Below, piece after piece: positions 1-7,526 of a stretch of DNA of 64,000 bases. The first letter of the stretch is position 1. Each line of letters begins with the position of its first letter. Position numbers and translations under genes: made by a program. Location: the NCBI GenBank assembly GCA_017527435.1, contig JAFXQB010000001.1, positions 68,696 to 132,695 on the forward strand, in the 5' to 3' direction. This DNA comes from Salinivirgaceae bacterium. GTDB taxonomy: Bacteria; Bacteroidota; Bacteroidia; Bacteroidales; SZUA-534. The notes below the pieces were generated by a model. The model was not told where the DNA came from. It saw only the letters and a list, made by a program, of their open reading frames with translations, and did no database searches.

Positions 1-732
1 GTCGTTCAATATTTTGTCCATAAAATAGACGATTTGCTTGCGCCACCAAGCCCAGTCGTGAGCCGAGTCAGTGCCCCAGTAGTCGACCCAGGCGGGCACG
101 TTTTTCTCGCGCAGCAGGGCGTCCATTTGGCGGGTGCTTGCCAGAAGGTCGTCTTCCCACGCGCCCTGTCCGACGCACAATATTATCCGCCGACGACGGT
201 ATTCATTCCAATAGTAATGATTGTCAGGCATATAGCGCAGAAAATCGTATGGTGAGTTTTCGTAAATCAGGCTGTCGTTGTAGTTCGGGAAGAAATATCC
301 AGCGTAGTACAGGCCGCTCAAGGCGAGCAGAGTGTCGAACAAATCGGGGCGGCGGAAGAAAAAGTTCCCCGCGTGGAATCCGCCCATACTGCACCCCGTA
401 ACTATAAATGTTTCAGCATCGTGGCGCACTTCGGGAATCAGTTCGTTCACAATGTAGCGGTACCAGCGCTCGTGAAGGTCAATGCGGTGGTGGTAGTCGC
501 CGCCCGTTTGCGACCACGTCTCGCGGTCGATACTGTCGACGCAAATCAGGCGAATCCGCCCGCTGTCGATAAATCCCGACAGAACGCCCACCATATCGAA
601 ATCCTGATAATCGTAGAACCGACCGTCCTGCGACGGGAAAACCAGAACGGGGTGGCCGCTGTTGCCGTAGGTTTTGTATTCCATATCGCGGCCAAGATTG
701 TGGCTGTATCTCTTTATATATTTGATTTCCAT
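1..732 (-). CDS. Alpha/beta-hydrolase esterase, 3' end cut by window
   Basis: The reading frame begins at the ATG at 730-732 and runs off the window start, so the C-terminus is missing. About 244 residues are visible. The nucleophile elbow is G-C-S-M-G-G (Ser about residue 115), and a late S-A-H-D-W motif can supply the catalytic His. This matches FrmB/COG4947-type esterases, which act on small acyl esters or thioesters; no signal peptide is seen, so it is probably cytoplasmic. It starts 4 nt after the stop of the ATP-grasp gene and is the last visible gene of the encapsulin unit. An esterase beside an ATP-grasp ligase suggests paired making and hydrolysis of an acyl bond, which is inference. 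The substrate is unknown. Confidence 0.8.
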   Translation of the reverse strand, partial: MEIKYIKRYSHNLGRDMEYKTYGNSGHPVLVFPSQDGRFYDYQDFDMVGVLSGFIDSGRIRLICVDSIDRETWSQTGGDYHHRIDLHERWYRYIVNELIPEVRHDAETFIVTGCSMGGFHAGNFFFRRPDLFDTLLALSGLYYAGYFFPNYNDSLIYENSPYDFLRYMPDNHYYWNEYRRRRIILCVGQGAWEDDLLASTRQMDALLREKNVPAWVDYWGTDSAHDWAWWRKQIVYFMDKILND

Positions 733-736
733 CGGC

Positions 737-1933
737 TTAAAACTTTTCGTGCACAAAATTGACAAATTCTTTCACGTCGGCAAAAGTATCAAGTTTAGCG
801 GTGTACATTTGCTGTCCCATTGCCGCCCAGAACAGTTCGGGCATACGCTCGCACATTACAATGCGTCCGCCGTAGCGCTCAAGAATTTCGGCGTGGCTGT
901 GGCGGTAGCGGTTGAAGTCGCGGCGGCTTGCAAAGGCGCAGTAATACTGACTGTCGGCCTCGGGCGTGCGGTTCTCGTCGAAGGCCACCATATCGGCCCA
1001 AATCTTGTAAACATCGGTCGAGTGCGCGTAGTTTATCATATCGGGTGTGTAGCCGCCAGCGGGCCGCATATTCACCTCAAGCGCCACAAATCCGCCTTTT
1101 TTGCCCAAACCAGGGCGGTCGGCGTCGAGACGGAAAAACTCAAGGTGCACAAAACGGCTGAAAATGCCGAAAGCCTTCACTGTTTTCCTGCCTAATTTGC
1201 GCAAAGCCACGGGCATTGTCTTATCGACATAGTATGAAAGGTCGAGTTGGCGGTTGACAATGTCCATTATCGACGGCGGCCACACGGTCATCGACTCAAA
1301 GAGCGGTTCGCCTTTTGAGTTGATAATGGCGTCGTATGAGCAAATTTCGCCGCTGACAAACTCTTCGGCCACATAAAACGGATAATTGCTTTCGGTTTCA
1401 AAGAAGTTTTTCAGTTCGGCTTCGTCGCTGATTTTGTAGGTGCCATTGGCGCCCACGCCCACGTCGGGCTTCAGAATAATCGGGTAGCCAGTGGTTTTCG
1501 CGAAAGCGCTGACGGCGGCAAAACCGTCGGCTGCCTTTGCCTGACGGGCTGTCGGGATACGGCCTGCGACGTAATGTTTTTTCATTTCCGACTTCTCCTT
1601 AATACTTGCAATCTTGTCGGATTTTATGCCTGTGCCAATGTTGAAATCGGTCCGCAGCCTTGCGTCCTGCGCCAGCCAGTACTCGTTGTTCGACTCAATC
1701 CAGTCGATTCGCCCGTAGCGGAACGCAAAATAGGCCACACCACGGTAAACCTCGTCGTAGTTTTCGAGCGACTCGACGCGGTAATACTCCGTCAGCACCT
1801 CTTTAAGTTCCGCGGGCAGCGACTCGTATGGCGTGTCGGCCAGAGCCAGCACGTTCACACCGTTCTGCTTCAAACGCATACAAAACTGCCAATAGGTGTG
1901 CGGAAAATGTGGTGAAATGAAAATACAGTTCAT
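737..1933 (-). CDS. ATP-grasp domain ligase
   Basis: This is a carboxylate-amine/thiol ligase-like ATP-grasp protein. A Rossmann-like N-terminus (M-N-C-I-F-I-S-P) is followed by the ATP-grasp fold: P-I-I-L-K-P-D-V-G-V-G-A-N-G near residue 155, the adenine-contact segment V-A-E-E-F-V, and a C-terminal metal-binding stretch with L-E-V-N-M-R-P-A-G-G. The ATG at 1933 gives the best N-terminus and lies 15 nt past the cysteine desulfurase stop; a TTG at 1951 would overlap that stop. It sits between the desulfurase and the esterase on the same strand and is probably co-transcribed. The family makes acyl-phosphate intermediates and joins them to an amine or thiol. The substrate cannot be read from the sequence; a sulfur-containing peptide or amino-acid conjugate is a guess from context. 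Confidence 0.82.
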   Translation of the reverse strand: MNCIFISPHFPHTYWQFCMRLKQNGVNVLALADTPYESLPAELKEVLTEYYRVESLENYDEVYRGVAYFAFRYGRIDWIESNNEYWLAQDARLRTDFNIGTGIKSDKIASIKEKSEMKKHYVAGRIPTARQAKAADGFAAVSAFAKTTGYPIILKPDVGVGANGTYKISDEAELKNFFETESNYPFYVAEEFVSGEICSYDAIINSKGEPLFESMTVWPPSIMDIVNRQLDLSYYVDKTMPVALRKLGRKTVKAFGIFSRFVHLEFFRLDADRPGLGKKGGFVALEVNMRPAGGYTPDMINYAHSTDVYKIWADMVAFDENRTPEADSQYYCAFASRRDFNRYRHSHAEILERYGGRIVMCERMPELFWAAMGQQMYTAKLDTFADVKEFVNFVHEKF

Positions 1934-1947
1934 TAAGTTCTTGTTTT

Positions 1948-3552
1948 TCAATTATTTGCCCCGACAATTTTCCGCAGCGCAATCACCAGACGGTCAACCT
2001 CTTCGCGGGTGTTGTAAACGGCGAACGTGGGGCGAACCGACATCTCATAGCCCAAAGCCCGCAACGCAGGTTGGGCGCAATGGTGGCCAGCGCGCACGGC
2101 AATACCTTCTTTGTCAAGCATTTGACCGACTTGCGGCGCAGGAATGCCAGGAATGTCGAACGACACAACGCTGACGCGGTTTTTGGGGTTGCCAATGAGC
2201 GTTACGCCAGGAACGAGCGCAATCTGCTGCCGCGCGTACTCCGTCAGGTCGTGCTCGTGGCGCTCAATGTTGTGAATGCCCACGCTGTTGACAAAATCGA
2301 GCGCATAACCCAGCCCAATGGCGTCGGCAATGTTGGGCGTGCCAGCCTCGAAGCGTGCGGGCGGTTCGTTGAACTCGGTACGCTCAATGGTCACGTCCTT
2401 AATCATATTGCCGCCACCCTGCCACGGCGGAAGCATTGCCAGCGCCTCTTTTTTGCCGTAAACCACGCCAATGCCCGACGGGCCGTAAATCTTGTGGCCC
2501 GAAAAGACAAAGAAATCGCAGTCCATATCCTGAACGTCGATTTTGGTGTGAGCCACCGACTGCGCGCCGTCAATCAGCACGGGAATGTTGTGAGAATGAG
2601 CGATTTTAATGATTGCCGCCACGTTGTTGATTGTTCCGTAGGTGTTGTTGACGTGCCCGACGGAAACAAATCTAGTCCGCGGCGTGATAAGTCGTTCAAG
2701 TTCAGGTAGAATCAAGTCGCCGTTGCGGTCGGTGGGAATGGCGCGAAGTTCGGCTTTGCGCTCCTTGCACACCTGCTGCCACGGCACAATGTTGGCGTGG
2801 TGGTCGAGTGTCGATACAATCACATTGTCGCCCTCGAGCAAATACTTGCGCCCGAAAGTCTGCGCCACAAGATTGATACCCTCGGTTGTTCCGCGCACGA
2901 AAACAATGTTATCGACCGACGGTGCGTTGATGAACCTTGCAACCTTCTCACGCGCACCCTCATACTGGTCGGTAGCACGTGCGGCAAGCGTATGCGCGCC
3001 GCGATGGATGTTTGAGTAGTCAGTCTTGTAGAAGTGGCTCAGGCCGTCAATCACGCGCAAGGGTTTCTGTGTTGAAGCGCCGTTGTCGAACCACACCAAA
3101 TCCTTGCCGTTCACCTTCTGGTCGAGAATGGGGAACTGCTTGCGAATCTCAGTCTGGTCAATGGTGTCGGCCTCCTCATAGTGCAGGTTGCGCACCAGTT
3201 CGGTTTCGGGAATGCCGATTCCGAACCCGTTGTCCTTCAGCATACATTTCCGACGGTCGGGCTGCACATCGTCTTGTTTGTCAGACGGTTGCAAGTCAGG
3301 TTCGGCCTTGGGCGCGTCTTCGGAAAAATATTTTTCGACCACGCTCTTGAACAGCGTCTCATCGGCATCCGAAAGTTCGCCTGTGAGCGGAACCTGCGGC
3401 ATTGCGAAAGCGCTGAAATCGGCCTCTGGCGCTGGCTGCGCCAATGTCGGACTTGCGTCGGGCACGGGTGCGTCAGCGTCGAACCTGAACTGCGGAATCT
3501 GCCCCAGTTCGGGAATGTCGGGCCTGAAGTTATCTAATTCATTGGCATACAT
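1948..3552 (-). CDS. Cysteine desulfurase with N-terminal encapsulin cargo-type extension
   Basis: This is a PLP-dependent group II (SufS-like) cysteine desulfurase of 534 residues. The catalytic part begins near residue 135 (I-R-K-Q-F-P-I-L). It shows the PLP-lysine motif S-G-H-K-I-Y-G-P-S-G-I-G and the persulfide cysteine in R-A-G-H-H-C-A-Q-P. SufS proteins are about 410 residues, so residues 1-132 are extra. They are rich in Pro, Asp, Ala and Gln, low in predicted order, and carry repeated short Pro/Phe motifs. Such a leader is what targets the CyD cargo of SrpI-type family 2 encapsulins into the shell. The ATG shares its A with the stop of the encapsulin gene (TAATG), so translation is coupled. 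The role inferred is releasing sulfur from cysteine inside or at the nanocompartment. Confidence 0.92.
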   Translation of the reverse strand: MYANELDNFRPDIPELGQIPQFRFDADAPVPDASPTLAQPAPEADFSAFAMPQVPLTGELSDADETLFKSVVEKYFSEDAPKAEPDLQPSDKQDDVQPDRRKCMLKDNGFGIGIPETELVRNLHYEEADTIDQTEIRKQFPILDQKVNGKDLVWFDNGASTQKPLRVIDGLSHFYKTDYSNIHRGAHTLAARATDQYEGAREKVARFINAPSVDNIVFVRGTTEGINLVAQTFGRKYLLEGDNVIVSTLDHHANIVPWQQVCKERKAELRAIPTDRNGDLILPELERLITPRTRFVSVGHVNNTYGTINNVAAIIKIAHSHNIPVLIDGAQSVAHTKIDVQDMDCDFFVFSGHKIYGPSGIGVVYGKKEALAMLPPWQGGGNMIKDVTIERTEFNEPPARFEAGTPNIADAIGLGYALDFVNSVGIHNIERHEHDLTEYARQQIALVPGVTLIGNPKNRVSVVSFDIPGIPAPQVGQMLDKEGIAVRAGHHCAQPALRALGYEMSVRPTFAVYNTREEVDRLVIALRKIVGANN

Positions 3553-4991
3553 TATTTTTCGATTTGGTTACGGTGTTGGTAATCGTGATAGTAGCCCACC
3601 TCAACGTTCTCAAGCACAGCAATGGCATCGTCGGTCAGGCTGGCGAGCGAGAAGTATTTTGTGAGCAGGTAACTTGCCACGCCGTATTGATCGAGTCCCA
3701 TCAGTCGAGCCGAAAGTGACGGCGCAATCTCGCCTGGAATGCCAGCCTGATGCAGGCCCACAACGCCTTGCTCCTTCTCACCTGTGCGCACTAGAATAAT
3801 GTCGGTGGTGCCGACGCCGCGGCTGGTCAGGTACTGGCCTTTGATTTCGACCTTGTCCGACGGAACAATGGGCACGCCGCGCCACGTAATCACCTTTGTA
3901 CCAAACAAATCGATAGAAACAGGCGGCACTCCGCGCCAAGTGCATTCACGCTCGAAGGCGGCAATGGCGCGCGGGTGGGCAATGAAGAATGCGGGCTCTT
4001 TCCAAACAAGCGACAGAAGTTCGTCAAGGTCGTCGGGGGTTGGGGCGCCGTAGCGTGTACTGATTTTGTAGCCAGGCGCAGCCTGTGCCAGCAAACCAAA
4101 CGTTTTGTTGTTGATAAGTTCCCACTCCTGACGTTCCTTAATGCTCTCGATTGACAGACGAAGTTGTTGCTCCAACTGATTGTAAGGCGCATTGTATAAG
4201 TCACTTACGCGAGTGTGGACGCGCACAACCGTCTGCAGTGTGTTGAGCGAGTATTCGGTCGGTGTCTCGTCGTAGTCAATGTATGTTTCGGGGATAATGT
4301 TGTCCTCCTCGTGGCCGCTGACAAGGTCGATATGCTTCTCACCGTGGTCGTTGACTGTGGCCTTCAGGCGCAGGTGGTCATCGACAGCGTTGTTGAACTG
4401 CTCGCGGAAATTCGGTTTTTCTTTGATAAGTTTCTCAAGCACAGGCGTTTCCAACTGAAGGAAAGTTGAGTTTGTGAGTGAGCGTACCGAGACGGTTGAA
4501 CTAGCGGCGCTCAAAAGGTCGGTCTCGCCAAAATACTCGCCAGTGCCAAGCAGGGCAATGCGCAGTTCCTCGCCGTGGATACCCGTGCTGATAACCTCAG
4601 CCTGACCGCTTGCCACAATGAAGAATTTCTGCTTGTCTTTGCCTTGAGTGATAAGGTTTTTACCGCGTTTCACCTCAACAGGCACAAAGTTGCGCGCAAG
4701 GTCGGACACAATCTCTTGGTCGATACTTGCGAAGAGCGGAATCTGACGCAAATCCTTCGCGGTGAAACTTGCCACGCCGTCGAAATACTGAATTGCAATG
4801 CGGTCGGCCTTTTTCAATTCAACTTTGGTGCGGTTGACGCGGTAGGTGCCACTCTCAACCTGTGTCCACGGCAGCAGTTTCAGAAGAAGCCGCGGTGTGA
4901 TTGACCCCATTTGCGGTGGGGTTTTGGTAGTATTCGCAAGTTTGCGAGCCGTTGCAGTCGTAATGCTGCGTTGAATGTTGCTGTCTGCCAT
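3552..4991 (-). CDS. Family 2 encapsulin shell protein with inserted cNMP-binding-like domain
   Basis: This is an HK97-fold nanocompartment shell protein of 479 residues. The N-terminal arm (A-R-K-L-A-N-T-T-K-T, then I-T-P-R-L-L-L-K-L-L-P-W and S-G-T-Y-R-V-N-R, residues 15-54) and the C-terminal body from about 240 (V-H-T-R-V-S-D-L, I-K-E-R-Q-E-W-E-L-I-N-N, G-A-P-T-P-D-D-L-D-E-L, W-K-E-P-A-F-F) closely match the SrpI encapsulin of Synechococcus as remembered. Residues about 75-205 are inserted and look like a cyclic-nucleotide-binding domain (P-L-F-A-S-I, F-F-I-V-A-S-G-Q-A-E-V-I, Y-F-G-E-T-D-L-L), the hallmark of the 2B subtype. The phosphate-binding cassette keeps F-G-E (154-156), but the usual Arg is Ala/Ser at 163-165. 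It is the first gene of its unit and is followed directly by its putative cargo. Confidence 0.94.
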   Translation of the reverse strand: MADSNIQRSITTATARKLANTTKTPPQMGSITPRLLLKLLPWTQVESGTYRVNRTKVELKKADRIAIQYFDGVASFTAKDLRQIPLFASIDQEIVSDLARNFVPVEVKRGKNLITQGKDKQKFFIVASGQAEVISTGIHGEELRIALLGTGEYFGETDLLSAASSTVSVRSLTNSTFLQLETPVLEKLIKEKPNFREQFNNAVDDHLRLKATVNDHGEKHIDLVSGHEEDNIIPETYIDYDETPTEYSLNTLQTVVRVHTRVSDLYNAPYNQLEQQLRLSIESIKERQEWELINNKTFGLLAQAAPGYKISTRYGAPTPDDLDELLSLVWKEPAFFIAHPRAIAAFERECTWRGVPPVSIDLFGTKVITWRGVPIVPSDKVEIKGQYLTSRGVGTTDIILVRTGEKEQGVVGLHQAGIPGEIAPSLSARLMGLDQYGVASYLLTKYFSLASLTDDAIAVLENVEVGYYHDYQHRNQIEK

Positions 4992-5106
4992 AGTTTTAAT
5001 GCTTTTAAAAAGTTAATTTTAAATTATTTATATAATTATCAATCTCGTTTTTCTTCTCAATTTCCTGATTCGGAAACACACTTTATTTGCCATTACAATT
5101 CTTATC

Positions 5107-5127
5107 AACCTATCGTTTTAATAGGTT
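5107..5127. promoter_or_regulatory. Perfect 7-7-7 palindromic operator before the encapsulin unit
   Basis: AACCTAT, a 7-nt spacer and ATAGGTT form a perfect inverted repeat, 115 bp upstream of the encapsulin ATG. The same arms and spacer occur at 13057-13077, and a variant occurs at 8745-8765. No clear TAnnTTTG box was found next to this copy, so the exact promoter is uncertain. It is probably the binding site of a dimeric regulator of sulfur genes. Rrf2-family proteins bind palindromes of this general size, but the regulator is not in the window. Confidence 0.65.
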
Positions 5128-5137
5128 TATTCTTGAT

Positions 5138-5180
5138 AAAAAATGCTATCTACAACACATTAATTCTGATGCAGATAGCA
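5138..5180 (-). terminator. Terminator after the JAMM gene
   Basis: TGCTATCT (5144-5151) and AGATAGCA (5173-5180) form an 8-bp stem. Reading the minus strand, the stem is followed by a run of six T. It lies just past the JAMM protease stop, so the cysK-to-JAMM unit probably ends here and the encapsulin unit starts afresh. Confidence 0.6.
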
Positions 5181-5197
5181 CAGATTTCTGATTCGCT

Positions 5198-5596
5198 CTA
5201 TCTCAAATTCACCTTTTCCTTCACCTCGCCGTCGGCTATTGCGAAAGCGTTGAAAACAGGCTGCGGGCCAGCGAGCGAGAGAATGAAATACAAAATATTC
5301 GGGTCGAAGGCCAACCGAATGTCCTCGGCCGACGGCCGCGACGGCGACGCAGGGTGGCTGTGCCAGTTGCCGACAATCACAAGTCCGTTCTGCCGCGCGT
5401 ATTTGACGGCCGCAAACTGCTCGCGCGGGTCGAAACTGAAATGCTCCTCCGAATGGTCGATATTGCGCATCGGGTAATTCACCGTAACCGTTTGACGGTC
5501 AGGACCAAGCAGGTAGCCGCACGACTCCACGGGCGCATCGTTTTGCGCCTGTGCCAGAACACTCTGATAAGCCTCGTCGGTAATTGTCAGTTCCAT
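5198..5596 (-). CDS. JAMM/MPN+ metalloprotease of the Mec/QbsD type
   Basis: This is a zinc metalloprotease of 132 residues with a complete JAMM signature. The upstream glutamate is in V-E-S-C-G-Y-L-L-G, and the metal-binding core is H-S-H-(7 residues)-S-x-x-D within the segment starting N-W-H-S-H-P. Small bacterial JAMM proteins of this size work on ubiquitin-like sulfur carriers: Mec+ releases cysteine from CysO in Mycobacterium, while QbsD and HcyD trim extra residues behind the carrier's Gly-Gly. The sulfur carrier in this operon ends in G-G-G-A-I, so trimming is the likely job, although release of a carrier-bound amino acid is also possible. The start codon directly abuts the TusA stop. 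Confidence 0.9.
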   Translation of the reverse strand: MELTITDEAYQSVLAQAQNDAPVESCGYLLGPDRQTVTVNYPMRNIDHSEEHFSFDPREQFAAVKYARQNGLVIVGNWHSHPASPSRPSAEDIRLAFDPNILYFILSLAGPQPVFNAFAIADGEVKEKVNLR

Positions 5597-5821
5597 CTAT
5601 TTCTGAATGGTTACTTTGTGAATATTTCCTTCGACGTGCGTGATACTCAGCACGTTATAGCCTTGTTCAACAGCCGTGCGCGGCACGTTGGTGAGCGGTT
5701 CGCCTTCGGTGAGCAGCACTTCAAGAATATCGCCTTCAGCAATCTGCGACAGTTTGAGTTTCGTCCTGACAAATGTCATCGGGCAATGCTCGTTGGTAAT
5801 GTCTAATGTGTGTGTTGCCAT
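5597..5821 (-). CDS. TusA/SirA-family sulfurtransferase
   Basis: This is a small persulfide carrier of 74 residues. The family's cysteine-proline motif is present in N-E-H-C-P-M-T-F-V-R-T-K, followed by the usual two-layer alpha/beta pattern. TusA proteins accept sulfane sulfur from a cysteine desulfurase and pass it to DsrE-type proteins or other acceptors. Here the desulfurase lies four genes' distance away in the neighbouring unit, the DsrE2-like gene is immediately upstream, and the JAMM protease begins at the next base. The role inferred is moving sulfur between the encapsulated desulfurase and the carrier-activation machinery. Confidence 0.9.
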   Translation of the reverse strand: MATHTLDITNEHCPMTFVRTKLKLSQIAEGDILEVLLTEGEPLTNVPRTAVEQGYNVLSITHVEGNIHKVTIQK

Positions 5822-6059
5822 AGTTATTTAGGATTTAGGAATTAGGATTTTGAATTTTGAATGAACGCAGATAACACAGATTTAACAGATTAACGCAGAT
5901 TTTTTCTACAAAGCGGTGTCGCTTCGCGAGAAATTCTGACAAAATTTTGTTTTAAAATTTTATAAAAATTTCCGCCCGTCAGGGCGCACCCCGAATCATA
6001 TCCATCTACCTTCATTGCTCATTTTTAATTTTCAATTTTCCACTTTCAATTTTCAATTG
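5822..6059. repeat. Intergenic stretch with dispersed repeat, copy 1
   Basis: There is no gene here. It holds an ACGCAGAT/AACACAGATTT-type simple repeat (about 5865-5900) and an AT-rich repeat from GCTTCGCGAGAAATT (5931) through AATTTTGTTTTAAAATTTT to the hairpin CCGCCCGTCAGGGCG (about 5972-5987). The same AT-rich segment and hairpin recur at 10891-10942, so this is a genome-dispersed intergenic element. Confidence 0.55.
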
Positions 6060-6539
6060 TCAAATAAACATCGCCCGTCCGCCTTCGGATATTTCAAGGA
6101 ACGACGCCACGCCGAGTGTGTCCTTCACCTCGTGAATGAAATCGGACTGCTTGAGCCCCAGAACGTGCATCGCCATCTCGCAGGCGTACAGGTTGACGCC
6201 GAGCGCCGTGGCCGCCTCAACAAGTTCCTCAAGTGTGGCCACGTTGTTATTGCGCATCAGTTTGCGGAAAATGCGCGGACCAGCACCGCAGAAGTTGAAT
6301 CGGCTTGTGGGTGTTGCGTGCAGGCCGCCCATCATAAAGCCGAATATTTTTGTGAGCCAGTTGCCGCCCACAAAGGCGCGGCCGCGTTTCTGCTTGATTG
6401 CGTCGAGCCCCCAGAAGGTGAAGAAAATGTTCACCTCGTAGCCCACAGCCGCAGCGCCTGTTGCCAGCGTGAACACGGCCGTCAGTTTGTCGAATTCGCC
6501 CGAAAAGGCTATCAATGAAAGTTTCTTTTTGTCTGCCAT
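6060..6539 (-). CDS. DsrE2-like (DsrE/F/H family) sulfur-transfer protein
   Basis: This protein of 159 residues has the DsrE2 pattern. An N-terminal strand and helix (K-L-S-L-I-A-F-S-G-E-F-D-K-L) is followed by a hydrophobic segment (V-N-I-F-F-T-F-W-G-L-D-A-I), a Gly/Met-rich loop, and a late conserved cysteine in L-Y-A-C-E-M-A-M-H-V-L-G that would carry the persulfide. A second cysteine is in F-N-F-C-G-A-G-P. DsrE2 proteins commonly pair with TusA and rhodaneses in cytoplasmic sulfur trafficking. Its neighbours are the E1 enzyme upstream and TusA downstream, which fits a relay of persulfide sulfur. No clear membrane anchor is needed to explain the hydrophobic stretch. Confidence 0.87.
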   Translation of the reverse strand: MADKKKLSLIAFSGEFDKLTAVFTLATGAAAVGYEVNIFFTFWGLDAIKQKRGRAFVGGNWLTKIFGFMMGGLHATPTSRFNFCGAGPRIFRKLMRNNNVATLEELVEAATALGVNLYACEMAMHVLGLKQSDFIHEVKDTLGVASFLEISEGGRAMFI

Positions 6540-6555
6540 AATCGTTTTTTTTTAA

Positions 6556-6640
6556 GTTTAGTCGCTTCGCTGTTGAGAAGTTTAGCGCTTCGCTGTTGAG
6601 ACTCTAAACTTTCTCAACTTTCCCAACCTTCTCAACCTTT
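6556..6640. repeat. Dispersed 85-bp intergenic repeat, copy 1
   Basis: This holds two copies of CGCTTCGCTGTTGAGA followed by a CTCAACTTTCCCAACCTTCTCAACC tail that can pair back with the GTTGAGA units. A close copy lies at 23268-23355 between SusC and SusD. Here it separates the E1 gene from the DsrE2 gene inside one operon. Confidence 0.6.
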
Positions 6641-7450
6641 CTTATGTGCTGCCAAGTCGCAAACACCTTGTTCATAATCAATCAGTTCGGTCACTGTCGG
6701 ATTGGTGCCGCAGAGCGGACAACTCTCGCGCCGTTTGACGTTTATCTTTCTGAAATCCATTGTTTTTGCGTTAAATGTCAGCAGTTTGTCGGTCAGTAGT
6801 TCGCCCACACCGATAAAATATTTGAGTGTTTCGGCAGCCTGAATTGTGCCCAACATTCCCGCAATGGCGCCCAGCACGCCAGCCTGCGAGCAGGTGGGGA
6901 CGGCGTTCGGCGGTGGCGGTGTCTTGAACATACAACGGTAGCAGGCGTGGCCAGGAACGTAGGTAAACGTCTGTCCCTCAAAGCGTAAGATTCCGCCGTG
7001 GCTGAACGGTTTGCCAGCCATCACGCAAGCGTCGTTGATTAGGAATTTGACGGGGAAATTGTCGGTTCCGTCAACCACAAAATCGTAGTCGCGAATAATG
7101 TCGAGCGCATTGTCGGCACGCAGAAAATCCTGATATGCAACCACTTTCACACTCGGGTTGATTGCCTGCATCGTCTCTTTGGCCGACTGAACCTTTGGCC
7201 GACCAACATCGGGCGTGGTGTGGATAATCTGCCGCTGAAGGTTGCTCAGGTCAACCACATCGCCATCGACAATGCCAATGGTGCCAATGCCAGCGGCCGC
7301 CAGATACATCGCCACAGGCGCGCCCAGGCCGCCAGCACCAATAACCAGCACCTTCGCCTCGCGTATCTTTTCCTGCCCCTCAACACCCACGTCCTTCAGC
7401 AGAATGTGGCGCGAGTAGCGGGTTAGTTCTTCTTCTGTATAATCGAACAT
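6632..7450 (-). CDS. moeB: ThiF/MoeB/HesA-family E1-like adenylyltransferase
   Basis: This is a ubiquitin-activating-like enzyme of 272 residues that adenylates the C-terminal glycine of a ubiquitin-like sulfur carrier. The nucleotide loop is V-I-G-A-G-G-L-G-A-P, followed by D-G-D-V-V-D-L-S-N-L-Q-R-Q. The zinc site uses two C-x-x-C pairs (C-Y-R-C and C-P-L-C), and the mobile cysteine loop is P-T-C-S-Q-A-G. The C-terminal rhodanese domain of MoeZ-type homologues is absent, so sulfur must come from a separate donor, most simply TusA/DsrE2 or the desulfurase. The cognate carrier is the next gene upstream. The symbol denotes the family; the role here is more likely cysteine synthesis than molybdopterin, because no moa genes are present. 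Confidence 0.9.
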   Translation of the reverse strand: MFDYTEEELTRYSRHILLKDVGVEGQEKIREAKVLVIGAGGLGAPVAMYLAAAGIGTIGIVDGDVVDLSNLQRQIIHTTPDVGRPKVQSAKETMQAINPSVKVVAYQDFLRADNALDIIRDYDFVVDGTDNFPVKFLINDACVMAGKPFSHGGILRFEGQTFTYVPGHACYRCMFKTPPPPNAVPTCSQAGVLGAIAGMLGTIQAAETLKYFIGVGELLTDKLLTFNAKTMDFRKINVKRRESCPLCGTNPTVTELIDYEQGVCDLAAHKKG

Positions 7451-7526
7451 AGCAATTAATGAATTACGATTTTTGGTTTTTGATTTTTGAATTACGAATT
7501 ACGAATTCTCAATTTTCAATTCTCAA

